39,686 bases of DNA from Patescibacteria group bacterium (GCA_028681575.1 JAQUHX010000007.1:1-39686); one strand, 5' to 3'; positions 1 through 8,786 are shown, counted from the stretch's first letter. Numbers and translations are program-made. The notes: generated by a model from the sequence alone, not told the origin.

Positions 1-2
1 GT

Positions 3-188
3 CCCTTAGATGGGTTTGAGATAGTAGGTTTAAATGAAGTTGATAAATACCTTAAGCTTCATGGAGTTTTATTGCCAGATGGTCGGTTTGTAAGCGATCC
101 AGAACTGCCAGACTGTGATCAAGAAAAGATATATCAAGGAATTTGTCCGACGACCCCTTTTATGAGTAATCGTACGATTATATATTAA
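3..188 (+). CDS. C-terminal part of a CDS truncated by the window edge (…PLDGFEIVGLNEVDKYLKLHGVLLPDGRFVSDPELPDCDQEKIYQGICPTTPFMSNRTIIY*), function unknown
   Basis: Open frame from the window start to TAA at 186-188, followed immediately by a terminator-like hairpin. Confidence 0.6.
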   Translation, partial: PLDGFEIVGLNEVDKYLKLHGVLLPDGRFVSDPELPDCDQEKIYQGICPTTPFMSNRTIIY

Positions 189-201
189 GATTTAAAATAA
201 A

Positions 202-226
202 AATCTCGCGATAGCGGGATTTTTTG
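202..226 (+). terminator. Rho-independent terminator (AATCTCGC-GATA-GCGGGATTTTTT)
   Basis: 8-bp stem with one G-U pair, then a T-tract, just after the stop at 188. Confidence 0.8.
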
Positions 227-253
227 GGAGCATTTTTAAAGTGGTCTGATATC

Positions 254-262
254 TGTTATACT
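254..262 (+). promoter_or_regulatory. Extended -10 promoter TGtTATACT for the SOD gene
   Basis: TG-n-TATACT at 254-262, about 33 nt before ATG 296; weak -35 (TTTTAA) at 17-nt spacing. Confidence 0.5.
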
Positions 263-295
263 AAAAAGAACGTTAATAAATTAATATCAAATACT

Positions 296-892
296 ATGTT
301 TACTTTAAACGAATTACCATTTTCTTTGACTGATTTAGAGCCACATATTTCTGCTAAAACTCTTGAATTTCACCACGGGAAACACCATCAGGCTTATATC
401 GATAATCTAAATAAATTGGTAGCGGGAACGCCTTGGGAAAAAGATAGCTTAGTCGGTTTACTTCTTAAAAGTTACGCTCGTGAAGGAAAGGAAGGAATCT
501 TTAATAATGCCGCTCAGGTTTATAATCATGACTTTTTTTGGAATTGTTTACGGCCAGCCCGTCATGAAGCGGTAATTCCAGTAGAATTAAAGAATGCCGT
601 TATTCATTCTTTTGGTTCTTGGGAAAAAATGATTGAAGAATTAAAGGGGGCAGCGTTGTCTCAGTTTGGCAGTGGTTGGGCTTGGTTAGTTAAAGAGGAT
701 GATCAGGTTCGGGTGATAAAAACCAGTAATGCCGACACTCCTTTGGCTCATGGGCAAACACCTTTATTTACAATTGATATTTGGGAACATGCTTATTATT
801 TAGATTATCAAAACAAGCGCGCTGCTTATGTCGATGCGGTTATTGATAATTTAGCTAACTGGTCATTTGCTTTAGAGAATTTGAAGGACTAG
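296..892 (+). CDS. sodB: Superoxide dismutase, Fe/Mn family
   Basis: LPFSLTDLEPHISAKTLEFHHGKHHQAYIDNLN, AAQVYNHDFFWNCL and DIWEHAYYLDYQNKRAAYVD motifs. The ORF-track start at 224 lies in the upstream terminator; ATG 296 (MFTLNELPF) is preferred. Confidence 0.93.
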   Translation: MFTLNELPFSLTDLEPHISAKTLEFHHGKHHQAYIDNLNKLVAGTPWEKDSLVGLLLKSYAREGKEGIFNNAAQVYNHDFFWNCLRPARHEAVIPVELKNAVIHSFGSWEKMIEELKGAALSQFGSGWAWLVKEDDQVRVIKTSNADTPLAHGQTPLFTIDIWEHAYYLDYQNKRAAYVDAVIDNLANWSFALENLKD

Positions 893-905
893 GAATTTAT
901 TTTTT

Positions 906-2402
906 ATGAAGTTTTTTCGCTATCACTTTTTTATAATTGGACTTTTACTTTTAAGTGGTAGCTTATTATTTTCTACTCCAGTAAGAGCGGAAACTTTAGG
1001 ACAGCGTCTTTCGGGGCGGATTTTGTTGCAAGTGGAAAGCCATGGCGAGGCTTGGTATGTTAACCCAGATAATGTTAAGCGCTATTATCTGGGGCGCCCT
1101 AGTGATGCTCTAGAGTTGATGCGGCAGCTCAGTCTTGGTATCTCTGAAGCCGAGTTTGCTAGTTGGAATCGCGGTGCTCCTGCTTGGGCGCGCGGGGGTT
1201 TATTTTTAAGACCGGAAAGTCACGGCGAGGCTTATTATGTTGATCTAAGCCAACGTTGGCATTATCTTGGGCGCCCTGATGATGCTTGGCAGCTTCTGCG
1301 TAATCAAGGTTTGGGAATTACTAATGTTGATTTAGACAAAATTCCTTCGGCTAGTGTTTTAGCTGTCGCTCCGCCACTTGTTCAGACGCCAGCAGAGGTA
1401 GTGGTAAGTTCGGATTATTCTAGCACTTTAACTTGGAGATATCAGCAAGAAAACTATCAACGACAACTTAATTTATCCCGTCAATTAAATAAAGATTACG
1501 CCGAGAGTTTAAAAGTTTTCTACTATAATAACGAGGCTGATATTGCGTCTGTTAGAGAAAGCTTTTATAGTTTGTTTTTAAAACCTAAGGCTGGAGACAC
1601 TCTTGTTGCCGACTTGGTTTCTTATGGGCGTCAAATTGGCGCTGAGCAAGGTTGGGGTAGCGATCAAATAGCGGAATTCTTGTTAGCTTTAGTTCAATAC
1701 ATTCCTTACGATGAGAGCAAGTTGCTTCAGTCGCCAATTGTTCCAAATTACCCCTATGAAACGATTTATAAAAATTCTGGGGTTTGTTCGGATAAGACTT
1801 TTTTAGCAGTGAGTCTTTTAAGGGGTTTGGGTTATGGGGTTGCAATTTTAGATTTTCCAGAAGAAAATCACTCGGCTGTTGGTATTTCTTGCCCAATTTC
1901 TGATTCTCTCGCTGGTAGTGGTTATTGTTTTGTTGAAACAACTAATTATTTTCCTTTGGGAGTTGTTCCTATTGGCATCTCTTCTGGCCAAGCTGTCGGT
2001 GGGGATGAGGGAATTGGCGCTTTATTTACCGCTGACCACTTGGGAAGCTTAGAGATTTATCAAAAAACAGAAGGGGCTATTTATGAGGGGGTGGCGGCCA
2101 CTAAAGAAAAAGCCAGAGTTCTAAAAGAGCAGTATTCGCTTTTAATTGCCCAAAAAAAAGAATTAGAGGTGCTCGCTAATGCCTTAAGCGCTAAGCAAGA
2201 GTCTTTAAATGCTAGCCGGCTTCAGTTAGATGCTTATTTAACGGCAGGAGATCTTGACTCTTATAATGCGGCGGTTGTTGCTTATAATCAGGCGGCTACT
2301 AGTTATAACACCGAATTAGAAAGTTATCGTCAAGAACAAAAAGAATATAATGACTTGGCTCTTTTATATAATCAAGAAATTACTGATTTTTATCAGAAAT
2401 AA
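906..2402 (+). CDS. Secreted protein: signal peptide, two SHGEAWYVNP/YLGRP repeats, transglutaminase-like domain, C-terminal coiled coil
   Basis: N-terminal hydrophobic signal; VESHGEAWYVNPDNVKRYYLGRPSDALELMRQLSLGI and PESHGEAYYVDLSQRWHYLGRPDDAWQLLRNQGLGI; GVCSDKTFLAVSLLRGLGY…ENHSAVGI…CFVETTN resembling the transglutaminase Cys/His/acidic triad. Confidence 0.75.
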   Translation: MKFFRYHFFIIGLLLLSGSLLFSTPVRAETLGQRLSGRILLQVESHGEAWYVNPDNVKRYYLGRPSDALELMRQLSLGISEAEFASWNRGAPAWARGGLFLRPESHGEAYYVDLSQRWHYLGRPDDAWQLLRNQGLGITNVDLDKIPSASVLAVAPPLVQTPAEVVVSSDYSSTLTWRYQQENYQRQLNLSRQLNKDYAESLKVFYYNNEADIASVRESFYSLFLKPKAGDTLVADLVSYGRQIGAEQGWGSDQIAEFLLALVQYIPYDESKLLQSPIVPNYPYETIYKNSGVCSDKTFLAVSLLRGLGYGVAILDFPEENHSAVGISCPISDSLAGSGYCFVETTNYFPLGVVPIGISSGQAVGGDEGIGALFTADHLGSLEIYQKTEGAIYEGVAATKEKARVLKEQYSLLIAQKKELEVLANALSAKQESLNASRLQLDAYLTAGDLDSYNAAVVAYNQAATSYNTELESYRQEQKEYNDLALLYNQEITDFYQK

Positions 2403-2435
2403 TCATTTATTTTTGATTTTTAGGATAAAAAAACG

Positions 2436-2464
2436 TTGACAAGAGGGCCGTCTTAGGTTAAGAT
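2436..2464 (+). promoter_or_regulatory. Sigma70-type promoter TTGACA-17-TAAGAT upstream of rpsB
   Basis: Consensus -35 at 2436-2441, exact 17-nt spacer, -10 at 2459-2464. Confidence 0.75.
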
Positions 2465-2511
2465 AAGCCAGTGATTTTCGCTCAGCGTTTAATCATTTTT
2501 ATTAAATAACA

Positions 2512-2565
2512 CATCGCCATTTTTTCTGGTCGGTCGACCAGGCGATGGACGCCCCGCTTTAGGGG
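2512..2565 (+). promoter_or_regulatory. Structured 5' leader of rpsB (nested stems plus CCCC-GCTTTA-GGGG hairpin)
   Basis: CATCGC(2512-2517)/GCGATG(2542-2547) encloses CTGGTCG(2526-2532)/CGACCAG(2535-2541); a second hairpin at 2552-2565 ends 16 nt before the ATG. Confidence 0.6.
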
Positions 2566-2581
2566 ATAAAAGAAAAATAAT

Positions 2582-3301
2582 ATGGAAAACAAGAAACTAC
2601 CAAGTGTAGAAGAAATGATGATGGCCGGTATGCATTTTGGCCATCGAACTAATCGTTGGCATCCAAAAATGAAGCCTTTTATTTTTTCTGACAAAAAAGG
2701 GGTTTACATTATTGATTTAAGAAAAAGTCAGGAACAGTTAGCGGCTGCTTTGGATTTTATGGCCCAATTAATTAGCGAGGGGAAGTCAGTCTTATTTGTT
2801 GGCACTAAAAACCAAGTTAAGGGGCCCTTAAAAGCAATGGCTAAGGCAATTAATCAGCCTTATATTGTTGGTAAGTGGTTAGGCGGATTTTTAACTAATT
2901 TTTCAATGGTTAAAAAATCAGTTCAAAAATATAAAGAGTTAGTTTCTGATAAGGAAAGTGGCCGTTTAGATCGTTATACAAAGAAAGAACGTTCAGATTT
3001 TGATCGTGAGATTAAAAAATTAGAAGAACGAGTTGGCGGTCTAACCAATGTCTCTAAGCTCCCAGACGCTTTATTTGTTTGGGATATTAAAGAGGAGGAA
3101 ACAGCCGTGAAAGAAGCGCGAGTTAAGAATATCCCGGTTATCGCTATTTGTGATACTAACGTTGATCCGAGCTTGGTTAATTATCCGATTGCCGGTAATG
3201 ATGATTCAACGAAGACAATTGCTCTAGTTACTGAGACAATTCGCCAGAATCTAAGCCAAATTAAACCGGTCCCAAAAGAGGAGCCTAAAAAAGAGGCTTA
3301 A
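2582..3301 (+). CDS. rpsB: 30S ribosomal protein uS2
   Basis: MMMAGMHFGHRTNRWHPKMKPFIF, GTKNQVKGPLKAMA, KWLGGFLTNF, VPVIAICDTNVDPSLVNYPIAGNDDS. Confidence 0.98.
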   Translation: MENKKLPSVEEMMMAGMHFGHRTNRWHPKMKPFIFSDKKGVYIIDLRKSQEQLAAALDFMAQLISEGKSVLFVGTKNQVKGPLKAMAKAINQPYIVGKWLGGFLTNFSMVKKSVQKYKELVSDKESGRLDRYTKKERSDFDREIKKLEERVGGLTNVSKLPDALFVWDIKEEETAVKEARVKNIPVIAICDTNVDPSLVNYPIAGNDDSTKTIALVTETIRQNLSQIKPVPKEEPKKEA

Positions 3302-3327
3302 ATTATTAATAATTAATTTATAAGATT

Positions 3328-4122
3328 ATGGAAAATATTAAAAAATTAAGAGAAATTACTGGCGCTGGCATGGTTGATTGTAAAAAAGCTTTAGACGAAG
3401 CTGCTGGTGATTTGGAAAAAGCGGTTGAAATTTTACGCAAGAAAGGGATTGCTAAAGCCGCTAAAAGAATTGGCCGTGAAGCCAGTGAAGGCTTAATTGC
3501 CGTTAAAGTAAATGATCAAGCGAGTGAAGGTTATTTAGTTGAGGTTAACTCTGAAACTGATTTTGTGGCTCGCAATGAAAAATTTCAAGAATTCTCTCAG
3601 CAAGTTTTAGATTTAATTGCTAAAAAGCAACCAGAGAATTTAGAGACTTTGCTTGCTTTAGATTTAAATGGTTTGACCGTTGAAGATTCTTTAAGCCAGC
3701 TTTCCGGGGTAATCGGAGAAAAATTAGCGATTAATCGTTTGGCAATTTTAAAAGGAGCGAGTGTTGCTGCTTATTCTCACTTAGGTGGAAGAATTGGTGT
3801 TTTAGTATCCCTTGATCAACCAGGAAAGAGTGAGCTAGCTCTAGATATAGCAATGCAGGTGGCGGCCACTAATCCAAAATATATTAATTCTCAAGAGGTT
3901 AGTAGTGAAGAATTAGAAAAAGAGAGTGAGATTGCTCGTGAAATTTTAGTTAAAGAAGGAAAACCAACCGAGATGATTGATAAGATTTTAGAAGGAAAAA
4001 TGGGAAAATATTATACTGAAGTTTGCTTGGTTGAGCAGGAATACATTAAGGATGATAAAAAGAAAATTAAAGATATTCTTGGTGATTCTCAGGTGCTCGG
4101 TTTTGTTCGTTTCAGTCTTTAA
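3328..4122 (+). CDS. tsf: Elongation factor Ts
   Basis: KLREITGAGMVDCKKALDEAAGDLEKAVEILRKKGIAKAAKRIGREASEGLI and TDFVARNEKFQEF. Confidence 0.98.
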   Translation: MENIKKLREITGAGMVDCKKALDEAAGDLEKAVEILRKKGIAKAAKRIGREASEGLIAVKVNDQASEGYLVEVNSETDFVARNEKFQEFSQQVLDLIAKKQPENLETLLALDLNGLTVEDSLSQLSGVIGEKLAINRLAILKGASVAAYSHLGGRIGVLVSLDQPGKSELALDIAMQVAATNPKYINSQEVSSEELEKESEIAREILVKEGKPTEMIDKILEGKMGKYYTEVCLVEQEYIKDDKKKIKDILGDSQVLGFVRFSL

Positions 4123-4132
4123 ATTCTAGCCT

Positions 4133-4164
4133 AAACCGCGCCCTTAAAAGGCGCGGTTTTATTT
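4133..4164 (+). terminator. Rho-independent terminator after tsf
   Basis: AAACCGCGCC-CTTAAAA-GGCGCGGTTT then T-rich tract. Confidence 0.88.
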
Positions 4165-4169
4165 TCAAT

Positions 4170-5087
4170 ATGAAGTTAGTTCAGATTAAATTTGCCCCTT
4201 GGGATAAAAGTTATACTTTTGAAACTAGTGATTCGACTTTAGCGGTTGGTGATTATGTTGTTTTAGAAACCGAGCTTGGTGAAGATTTGGGTCGAGTTTT
4301 TAAAGTAAAAGAGACAAACGATTTAGATCCTGAGGCCCCTCCTTTGAAAATGGTCAAAAGACGGGCTAATAAAAATGATTTAGAGCGTCTTCCCAGCGCT
4401 GAAGAGAAAGCTTCCGCCCTGGGAGTTTGTCAGGAATTAGTGGATTTTTATCAATTGGATTTAAAGTTAATTGATGTCGCCTTCTCTTTGTCTGGCAATC
4501 GTCTTAATTTTGCTTTTACCGCTAATGGGCGAGTAGATTTTCGGGATTTGGTAAAAAATTTAACAACTAGGCTTAATAAGAATATTCGTTTAACGCAAAT
4601 TGGTGCTCGTGATGAGGCGCGTTTTTTGGGTGATTGTGGGGTGTGCGGTCAGGTTTTGTGTTGTCGGAGTTTTATTAAAGACTTCTTTTCTGTGACTTCA
4701 GAAATGGCGGAGGCACAACAGGTTGTTCATCGGGGAAGTGATCGGATTTCAGGAATGTGCGGCCGTTTAATGTGTTGTCTCTCTTTCGAGTATGAGGGTT
4801 ACCAAGAGTTAAATGGAAAATTGCCACCAATTGGAACTCGGGTAAACGTTGATGGTCAGCGTGGTGTTGTTATTGGTCACCACCCCCTTAAACAGGAGGT
4901 TGATGTTAAATTTTCAGCCAATAGAGAAGGGGAGCGTGATTCGATTGTCAGAGTTGATCTTAATCGTCATCAGAAAAAAGCGGCTATTAAAGACAAGTCT
5001 GAGCCTTCTGATTTTAAAGAGCCGAAAAAACGGGAAAAAAAAGACGCAATTTTTAAAAAGAGACGATCTTTTAAAAAGAAAAATTAG
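4170..5087 (+). CDS. ricT: PSP1 domain protein (RicT/YaaT family)
   Basis: RDEARFLGDCGVCGQVLCCRSFIKDF…GRLMCCLSFEYEGYQEL, the Cys-rich PSP1 signature; Lys-rich C-terminal tail. Confidence 0.87.
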   Translation: MKLVQIKFAPWDKSYTFETSDSTLAVGDYVVLETELGEDLGRVFKVKETNDLDPEAPPLKMVKRRANKNDLERLPSAEEKASALGVCQELVDFYQLDLKLIDVAFSLSGNRLNFAFTANGRVDFRDLVKNLTTRLNKNIRLTQIGARDEARFLGDCGVCGQVLCCRSFIKDFFSVTSEMAEAQQVVHRGSDRISGMCGRLMCCLSFEYEGYQELNGKLPPIGTRVNVDGQRGVVIGHHPLKQEVDVKFSANREGERDSIVRVDLNRHQKKAAIKDKSEPSDFKEPKKREKKDAIFKKRRSFKKKN

Positions 5088-5093
5088 TAGACC

Positions 5094-5120
5094 AAACCCT
5101 CTGAGGAGGGTTTTTTCTTT
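5094..5120 (+). terminator. Rho-independent terminator after ricT-like gene
   Basis: AAACCCTC-TGAG-GAGGGTTT followed by TTTCTTTT. Confidence 0.88.
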
Positions 5121-5140
5121 TGGGGGTTTGTTGTTTTTTA

Positions 5141-5149
5141 TGTTATTAT
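5141..5149 (+). promoter_or_regulatory. Candidate extended -10 (TGtTATTAT) upstream of gap
   Basis: TG-n-TATTAT about 33 nt before ATG 5182; no clear -35. Confidence 0.4.
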
Positions 5150-5181
5150 TAAAAAGTAAATAATTTTATTAAGAATAATTT

Positions 5182-6198
5182 ATGGCACAGAAAAAAATAA
5201 AAGTGGCAATTAATGGTTTTGGCCGAATTGGCCGAGCTGCCTTTCGGATTATTTTAAATGAGCATCCCGAAATCCAGGTGGTTGCGATTAATGATTTAGT
5301 GGGAGCTGAGGATTTAGCTCAGCTGCTACAGTTTGATACCTGTTATGGTCGTTTTGATAAAAAAATTAGCGTGAAGGGGAAAAACTTGCTTATTAAAGGG
5401 CAGCGCTATTTAGTTTTTGCCGAAAAAGATCCAGCCAATTTGCCTTGGAAAAAATTAGAAGTGGATGTGGTTTTAGAATGCACCGGTCGTTTTAGGGGGG
5501 CAGAGGATGCTGCTATTCATTTAAAAAGTGGTGCCAAAAAAGTAATTATTTCTGCTCCAGGTAAGGGTTGTAAGACTATTGTTTTAGGTGTTAATGAAAA
5601 AAGTATTAAAAAGAATGACCAGGTCATTTCTTGTGCCTCTTGTACTACCAACTGCCTGGCCCCGCTTACTTCTGTTATCGTTAAAGAGTTTGGTGTTAAA
5701 AAAGCTTTAATGTCCACTATTCATGCTTATACTGGGGATCAAAATTTAGTCGATGGACCTCATCCTAAAGATCGGCGCCGGGCTCGGGCGGCGGCTGCTA
5801 ATATTGTGCCAACTACCACCGGTGCGGCCGTAGCGGTGACTGAAACAATTCCTTCCTTGGCCGGAAAATTTGATGGCATGGCTCTTAGGGTCCCGGTTCC
5901 GGTTGGTTCTTTATGTGACGTAACTTTTCTTCTGAATAAAAAAACTAGTGTTGCGGTAGTTAATAAAAAATTTCAGCAGGCAGCTTCCGGGCGCTTAAAA
6001 AATATTCTTGAGGCTAGTAATTATGAATTAGTGTCTTCAGATATTATTGGCAATCCTCATAGTGCGATTGTTGATTTACCTTCAACAACAATAGTTGGCG
6101 GGGATTTACTAAAAGTAGTAGCGTGGTATGATAATGAGTGGGGCTATTCCCAGCGTTTAGTTGAATTAGCAACTTATTTAAAAAAATATCTTAATTAA
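5182..6198 (+). CDS. gap: Glyceraldehyde-3-phosphate dehydrogenase, type I
   Basis: INGFGRIGRAAFR, ISCASCTTNCLAPLTSVI, YTGDQNLVDGPHPKDRRRARAAAANIVPTTTGAA, WYDNEWGYSQRLVEL. Confidence 0.97.
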   Translation: MAQKKIKVAINGFGRIGRAAFRIILNEHPEIQVVAINDLVGAEDLAQLLQFDTCYGRFDKKISVKGKNLLIKGQRYLVFAEKDPANLPWKKLEVDVVLECTGRFRGAEDAAIHLKSGAKKVIISAPGKGCKTIVLGVNEKSIKKNDQVISCASCTTNCLAPLTSVIVKEFGVKKALMSTIHAYTGDQNLVDGPHPKDRRRARAAAANIVPTTTGAAVAVTETIPSLAGKFDGMALRVPVPVGSLCDVTFLLNKKTSVAVVNKKFQQAASGRLKNILEASNYELVSSDIIGNPHSAIVDLPSTTIVGGDLLKVVAWYDNEWGYSQRLVELATYLKKYLN

Positions 6199-6204
6199 AA
6201 AATT

Positions 6205-6933
6205 ATGAGAATGAAGGGAAAAGTGGCGATTGTTACCGGGGCGACTTCAGGCATTGGCCGGGCAATAGCCGAGCACTTCCTCAAAGAGGGGGCGCAAGTA
6301 GTTTTTTCTAGTTTATCAGAAACAATGGAATTAGCTGACCCGAATGCTTTTTATGTAAAATGTGATGTTTCTAAAAGCGCTGAGGTTGATAACTTAGTTC
6401 AGGCGGCAGTTGATAAATTTGGCCGCTTAGATGTTATGGTTAATAACGCTGGCGTTGGCGATTCCCATACTTTAGTAGAGACGACTGATGAAGAATGGCG
6501 AAAAATTATTGATATTAATCTTACTGGAGTTTTCTATGGTGCTCGAGCTGCTGCTCGCAAAATGAAAGAGTTAAAAATTGCTGGCAATATTATCAATATG
6601 AGTTCCGTTTTGGGTAAGGTTGGTTTTTTTGGGGCAATTAGTTATTGCAGTGCTAAAGGTGGTGTTGTTCAGTTGACTCGAACTGCCGCTTTAGAGTTAG
6701 CTCCTCTAGGAATTAGAGTTAATGCTATTGCGCCCGGTTTTATCGCTACCAAAATGACTGAAAACATTCTGGAAAATAAAGAATTTAACAAAATAATTAT
6801 TGATAGTACGCCAATGGGGCATGTTGGTGATGTCGATGACATCGCTAAGGCAGCTGTCTTTTTAGCCAGCGATGAGGCTAAATATATCACCGGAGAAATG
6901 CTTTATGTTGATGGTGGCTGGACATCAAGATAA
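6205..6933 (+). CDS. Short-chain dehydrogenase/reductase (FabG-like SDR)
   Basis: VTGATSGIGRAIAEHF, DVMVNNAGVGD, SYCSAKGGVVQLTR, RVNAIAPGFIATKM, YVDGGWTSR. Confidence 0.93.
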   Translation: MRMKGKVAIVTGATSGIGRAIAEHFLKEGAQVVFSSLSETMELADPNAFYVKCDVSKSAEVDNLVQAAVDKFGRLDVMVNNAGVGDSHTLVETTDEEWRKIIDINLTGVFYGARAAARKMKELKIAGNIINMSSVLGKVGFFGAISYCSAKGGVVQLTRTAALELAPLGIRVNAIAPGFIATKMTENILENKEFNKIIIDSTPMGHVGDVDDIAKAAVFLASDEAKYITGEMLYVDGGWTSR

Positions 6934-6946
6934 TATTATTAATCTT

Positions 6947-7705
6947 ATGAAAAAATTAAAAGATTTATTCATTAAAAAAGAAAAAAAATTAATTCCTAGT
7001 GCTGAATTATTAAAGGGTACTTGGCAAGAATATAAAAAATACGCTTTTAAGTTTATTGAGTTACTAATCTACGGTTTGATTGGTTCTTTGCCGTTTTTAA
7101 TTTTAATTTTTGTCTTTTTTAATGCTTTAGTTAAGTTTGAGGAAGGTTTGATTGGTTTTGGCGTTTTAGGAATTTTAAGCATTTTTTTGGTAGCTGCCTT
7201 TGTCTTAATGATTATCTGGAATTTACGGGCGCAAATAGGTAGTATTATTCTCCTAAAAGAAGATTATCAGCCCTCACCTCGGGAAAGCTTTAAAAAGGCG
7301 AATAAATATTTAGTTCCATTCCTTGGTGTGACTGCTTTGCTCACTGTTTTAATTTTCGCCTGGGGGATGCTTTTTCTTTTGCCGGCCTTAATCTTCGGAA
7401 TTTATTATGGCTTTGCTCAGTATGTTCAGATTGCTGAAGATAAAAGACCTTTTAGTTCAATCGAGCGCAGCTATGACCTTGTACTTAATTATTGGTGGCC
7501 AGTTTTTGGACGCTTTTGTCTTTTGATTTTGATTGGCTTTTTGGTTTATGGTTTGCTAAGTGTTCCTTTTTTCTGGATTGGCGATAGCGGCTGGCTGTTT
7601 GAGTCTTATAATCTTTTGATAAATCTAATTTGGGTTTTGTTGTCACCTTTTTTCACAATTTATCCTTATAAGGTTTATAAGAACTTAGTTAAAATAAAAG
7701 ATTAA
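6947..7705 (+). CDS. Multi-pass integral membrane protein of unknown function
   Basis: Several long hydrophobic segments. ATG 6947 (MKKLKDLFIKKEKK) is preferred to the track start at 6872, which overlaps the SDR gene. Confidence 0.75.
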   Translation: MKKLKDLFIKKEKKLIPSAELLKGTWQEYKKYAFKFIELLIYGLIGSLPFLILIFVFFNALVKFEEGLIGFGVLGILSIFLVAAFVLMIIWNLRAQIGSIILLKEDYQPSPRESFKKANKYLVPFLGVTALLTVLIFAWGMLFLLPALIFGIYYGFAQYVQIAEDKRPFSSIERSYDLVLNYWWPVFGRFCLLILIGFLVYGLLSVPFFWIGDSGWLFESYNLLINLIWVLLSPFFTIYPYKVYKNLVKIKD

Positions 7706-7732
7706 GAAATTGTTGAAAAATAAAATTTTTAA

Positions 7733-7764
7733 AAGAAAACGGTTCAGCCGTTTTCTTTTTTTTT
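7733..7764 (+). terminator. Rho-independent terminator
   Basis: GAAAACGG-TTCAG-CCGTTTTC followed by a run of eight or more T. Confidence 0.88.
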
Positions 7765-7772
7765 AGGTTTTT

Positions 7773-7802
7773 TTGAAAAAGTGGGGGGAAATAATTTATA
7801 AA
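7773..7802 (+). promoter_or_regulatory. Candidate promoter TTGAAA-18-TATAAA
   Basis: -35 at 7773-7778 and -10 at 7797-7802, upstream of the 7866 CDS. Confidence 0.5.
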
Positions 7803-7838
7803 AAATTCAGTCTTTCTGGATTCGTCCTCTGTTAGGCT

Positions 7839-7865
7839 AAAAGCATATTTTAAAAATGCTTTTTT
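7839..7865 (+). terminator. Terminator-like hairpin directly abutting the 7866 start codon (possible attenuator)
   Basis: AAAAGCAT-ATTTTAAAA-ATGCTTTT then Ts, followed at once by ATG 7866. Confidence 0.55.
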
Positions 7866-8786
7866 ATGTCTAGAAAAAAATGGCGGACCCTGTCTTTAAA
7901 AATAAAGATAATTAAGTTCTGGCACCTTTATCGCTGGTATTTAATTGGCGCTTTAGTCTTTTTAAGTGTATTTCTATTATTATTTCCAATCATGAAGAAG
8001 GATTGGCTTATTTACCCAGCTTCTTTACGAGCCCAGATTGCTCTTAGCTATCTTTTAAATGACCAGGCTTTGGGAGGCTCGTGTCGAGAAAGTTGTCAAA
8101 AAGAGCGTCAGCAATATGCTGCTTTGGTTTTTGCAGGTGGTCAGGACTTACGCCTTAAAATGGAAAAAGCTTTAATCGCTTCAAGCACTAATCCGGAAAT
8201 TAGGCGATTATTAATTAATAGTTGGCAGGAAGCTGATTGGGGCGCTCCTAATTTAGAGCTATTAGCGTCCGCTCCATATCTGGAGCAACAGATTGCCCTG
8301 GTTCAAGCCTGGCCTGAGCTTGCTCCCGCTGATTGGTTGGCAGAGTTAATAAATCGTTTTTATGAAAGTAAAGATGATAGTGAGCGAGTCTTAATTTTAA
8401 GAAATTTATTAGGAAATCAAGAGCCAATAGTTGAAGAACTAATTAAGGAAATTATTCAGAATAAAAATTACGCAAATTCAATAAAAGAAGAGGCTTATCT
8501 GCTTTGGGCTAATTTGCCTAATAAGGAGAGAGCTCAGGCTCTAATAGACTTATCTTTGTGGCAAGAAGTTTTATTAAGCGAGTCTAGTTCGTCTTCGCTT
8601 AAAGAATCAATTATTTGGGGCTTGGCACCAAAAACTCACTTAATTTATCAGGCAGAGGAGCTGAAACAATTATTAAAAGCATTTTTAGAACAGATTGATG
8701 ACCTTAATCCTCATTTGCGCTTAGCAACGGAAACGATTTTATTTGATTGGCTAAAATTAAAACCAGACCTTATTAAAAATATATGA
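7866..8786 (+). CDS. Membrane-anchored alpha-helical protein (possible HEAT-like repeats), unknown function
   Basis: One N-terminal TM segment (WYLIGALVFLSVFLLLFPIM), then helical repeats; 4-nt ATGA overlap with the next CDS. Confidence 0.7.
   Translation: MSRKKWRTLSLKIKIIKFWHLYRWYLIGALVFLSVFLLLFPIMKKDWLIYPASLRAQIALSYLLNDQALGGSCRESCQKERQQYAALVFAGGQDLRLKMEKALIASSTNPEIRRLLINSWQEADWGAPNLELLASAPYLEQQIALVQAWPELAPADWLAELINRFYESKDDSERVLILRNLLGNQEPIVEELIKEIIQNKNYANSIKEEAYLLWANLPNKERAQALIDLSLWQEVLLSESSSSSLKESIIWGLAPKTHLIYQAEELKQLLKAFLEQIDDLNPHLRLATETILFDWLKLKPDLIKNI

Noticed and set aside
224-295. N-terminal extension of the SOD ORF (MGAFLKWSDICYTKKNVNKLISNT)
   Set aside because: The first ATG lies in the T-tract of the upstream terminator and the extension spans the probable extended -10 promoter (254-262); ATG 296 fits the SOD family start
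1585-1941. Minus-strand 118-aa ORF inside the 906 CDS
   Set aside because: Antisense to a well-supported secreted protein; low-complexity Gln/Asn/Pro/Lys composition, no motif or promoter
2482-2694. Minus-strand 70-aa ORF across the rpsB leader
   Set aside because: Antisense to the rpsB promoter/leader and start; no family resemblance
4849-5163. 104-aa plus-strand ORF overlapping the PSP1 gene end
   Set aside because: Out-of-frame with the ricT-like CDS and reads through its terminator
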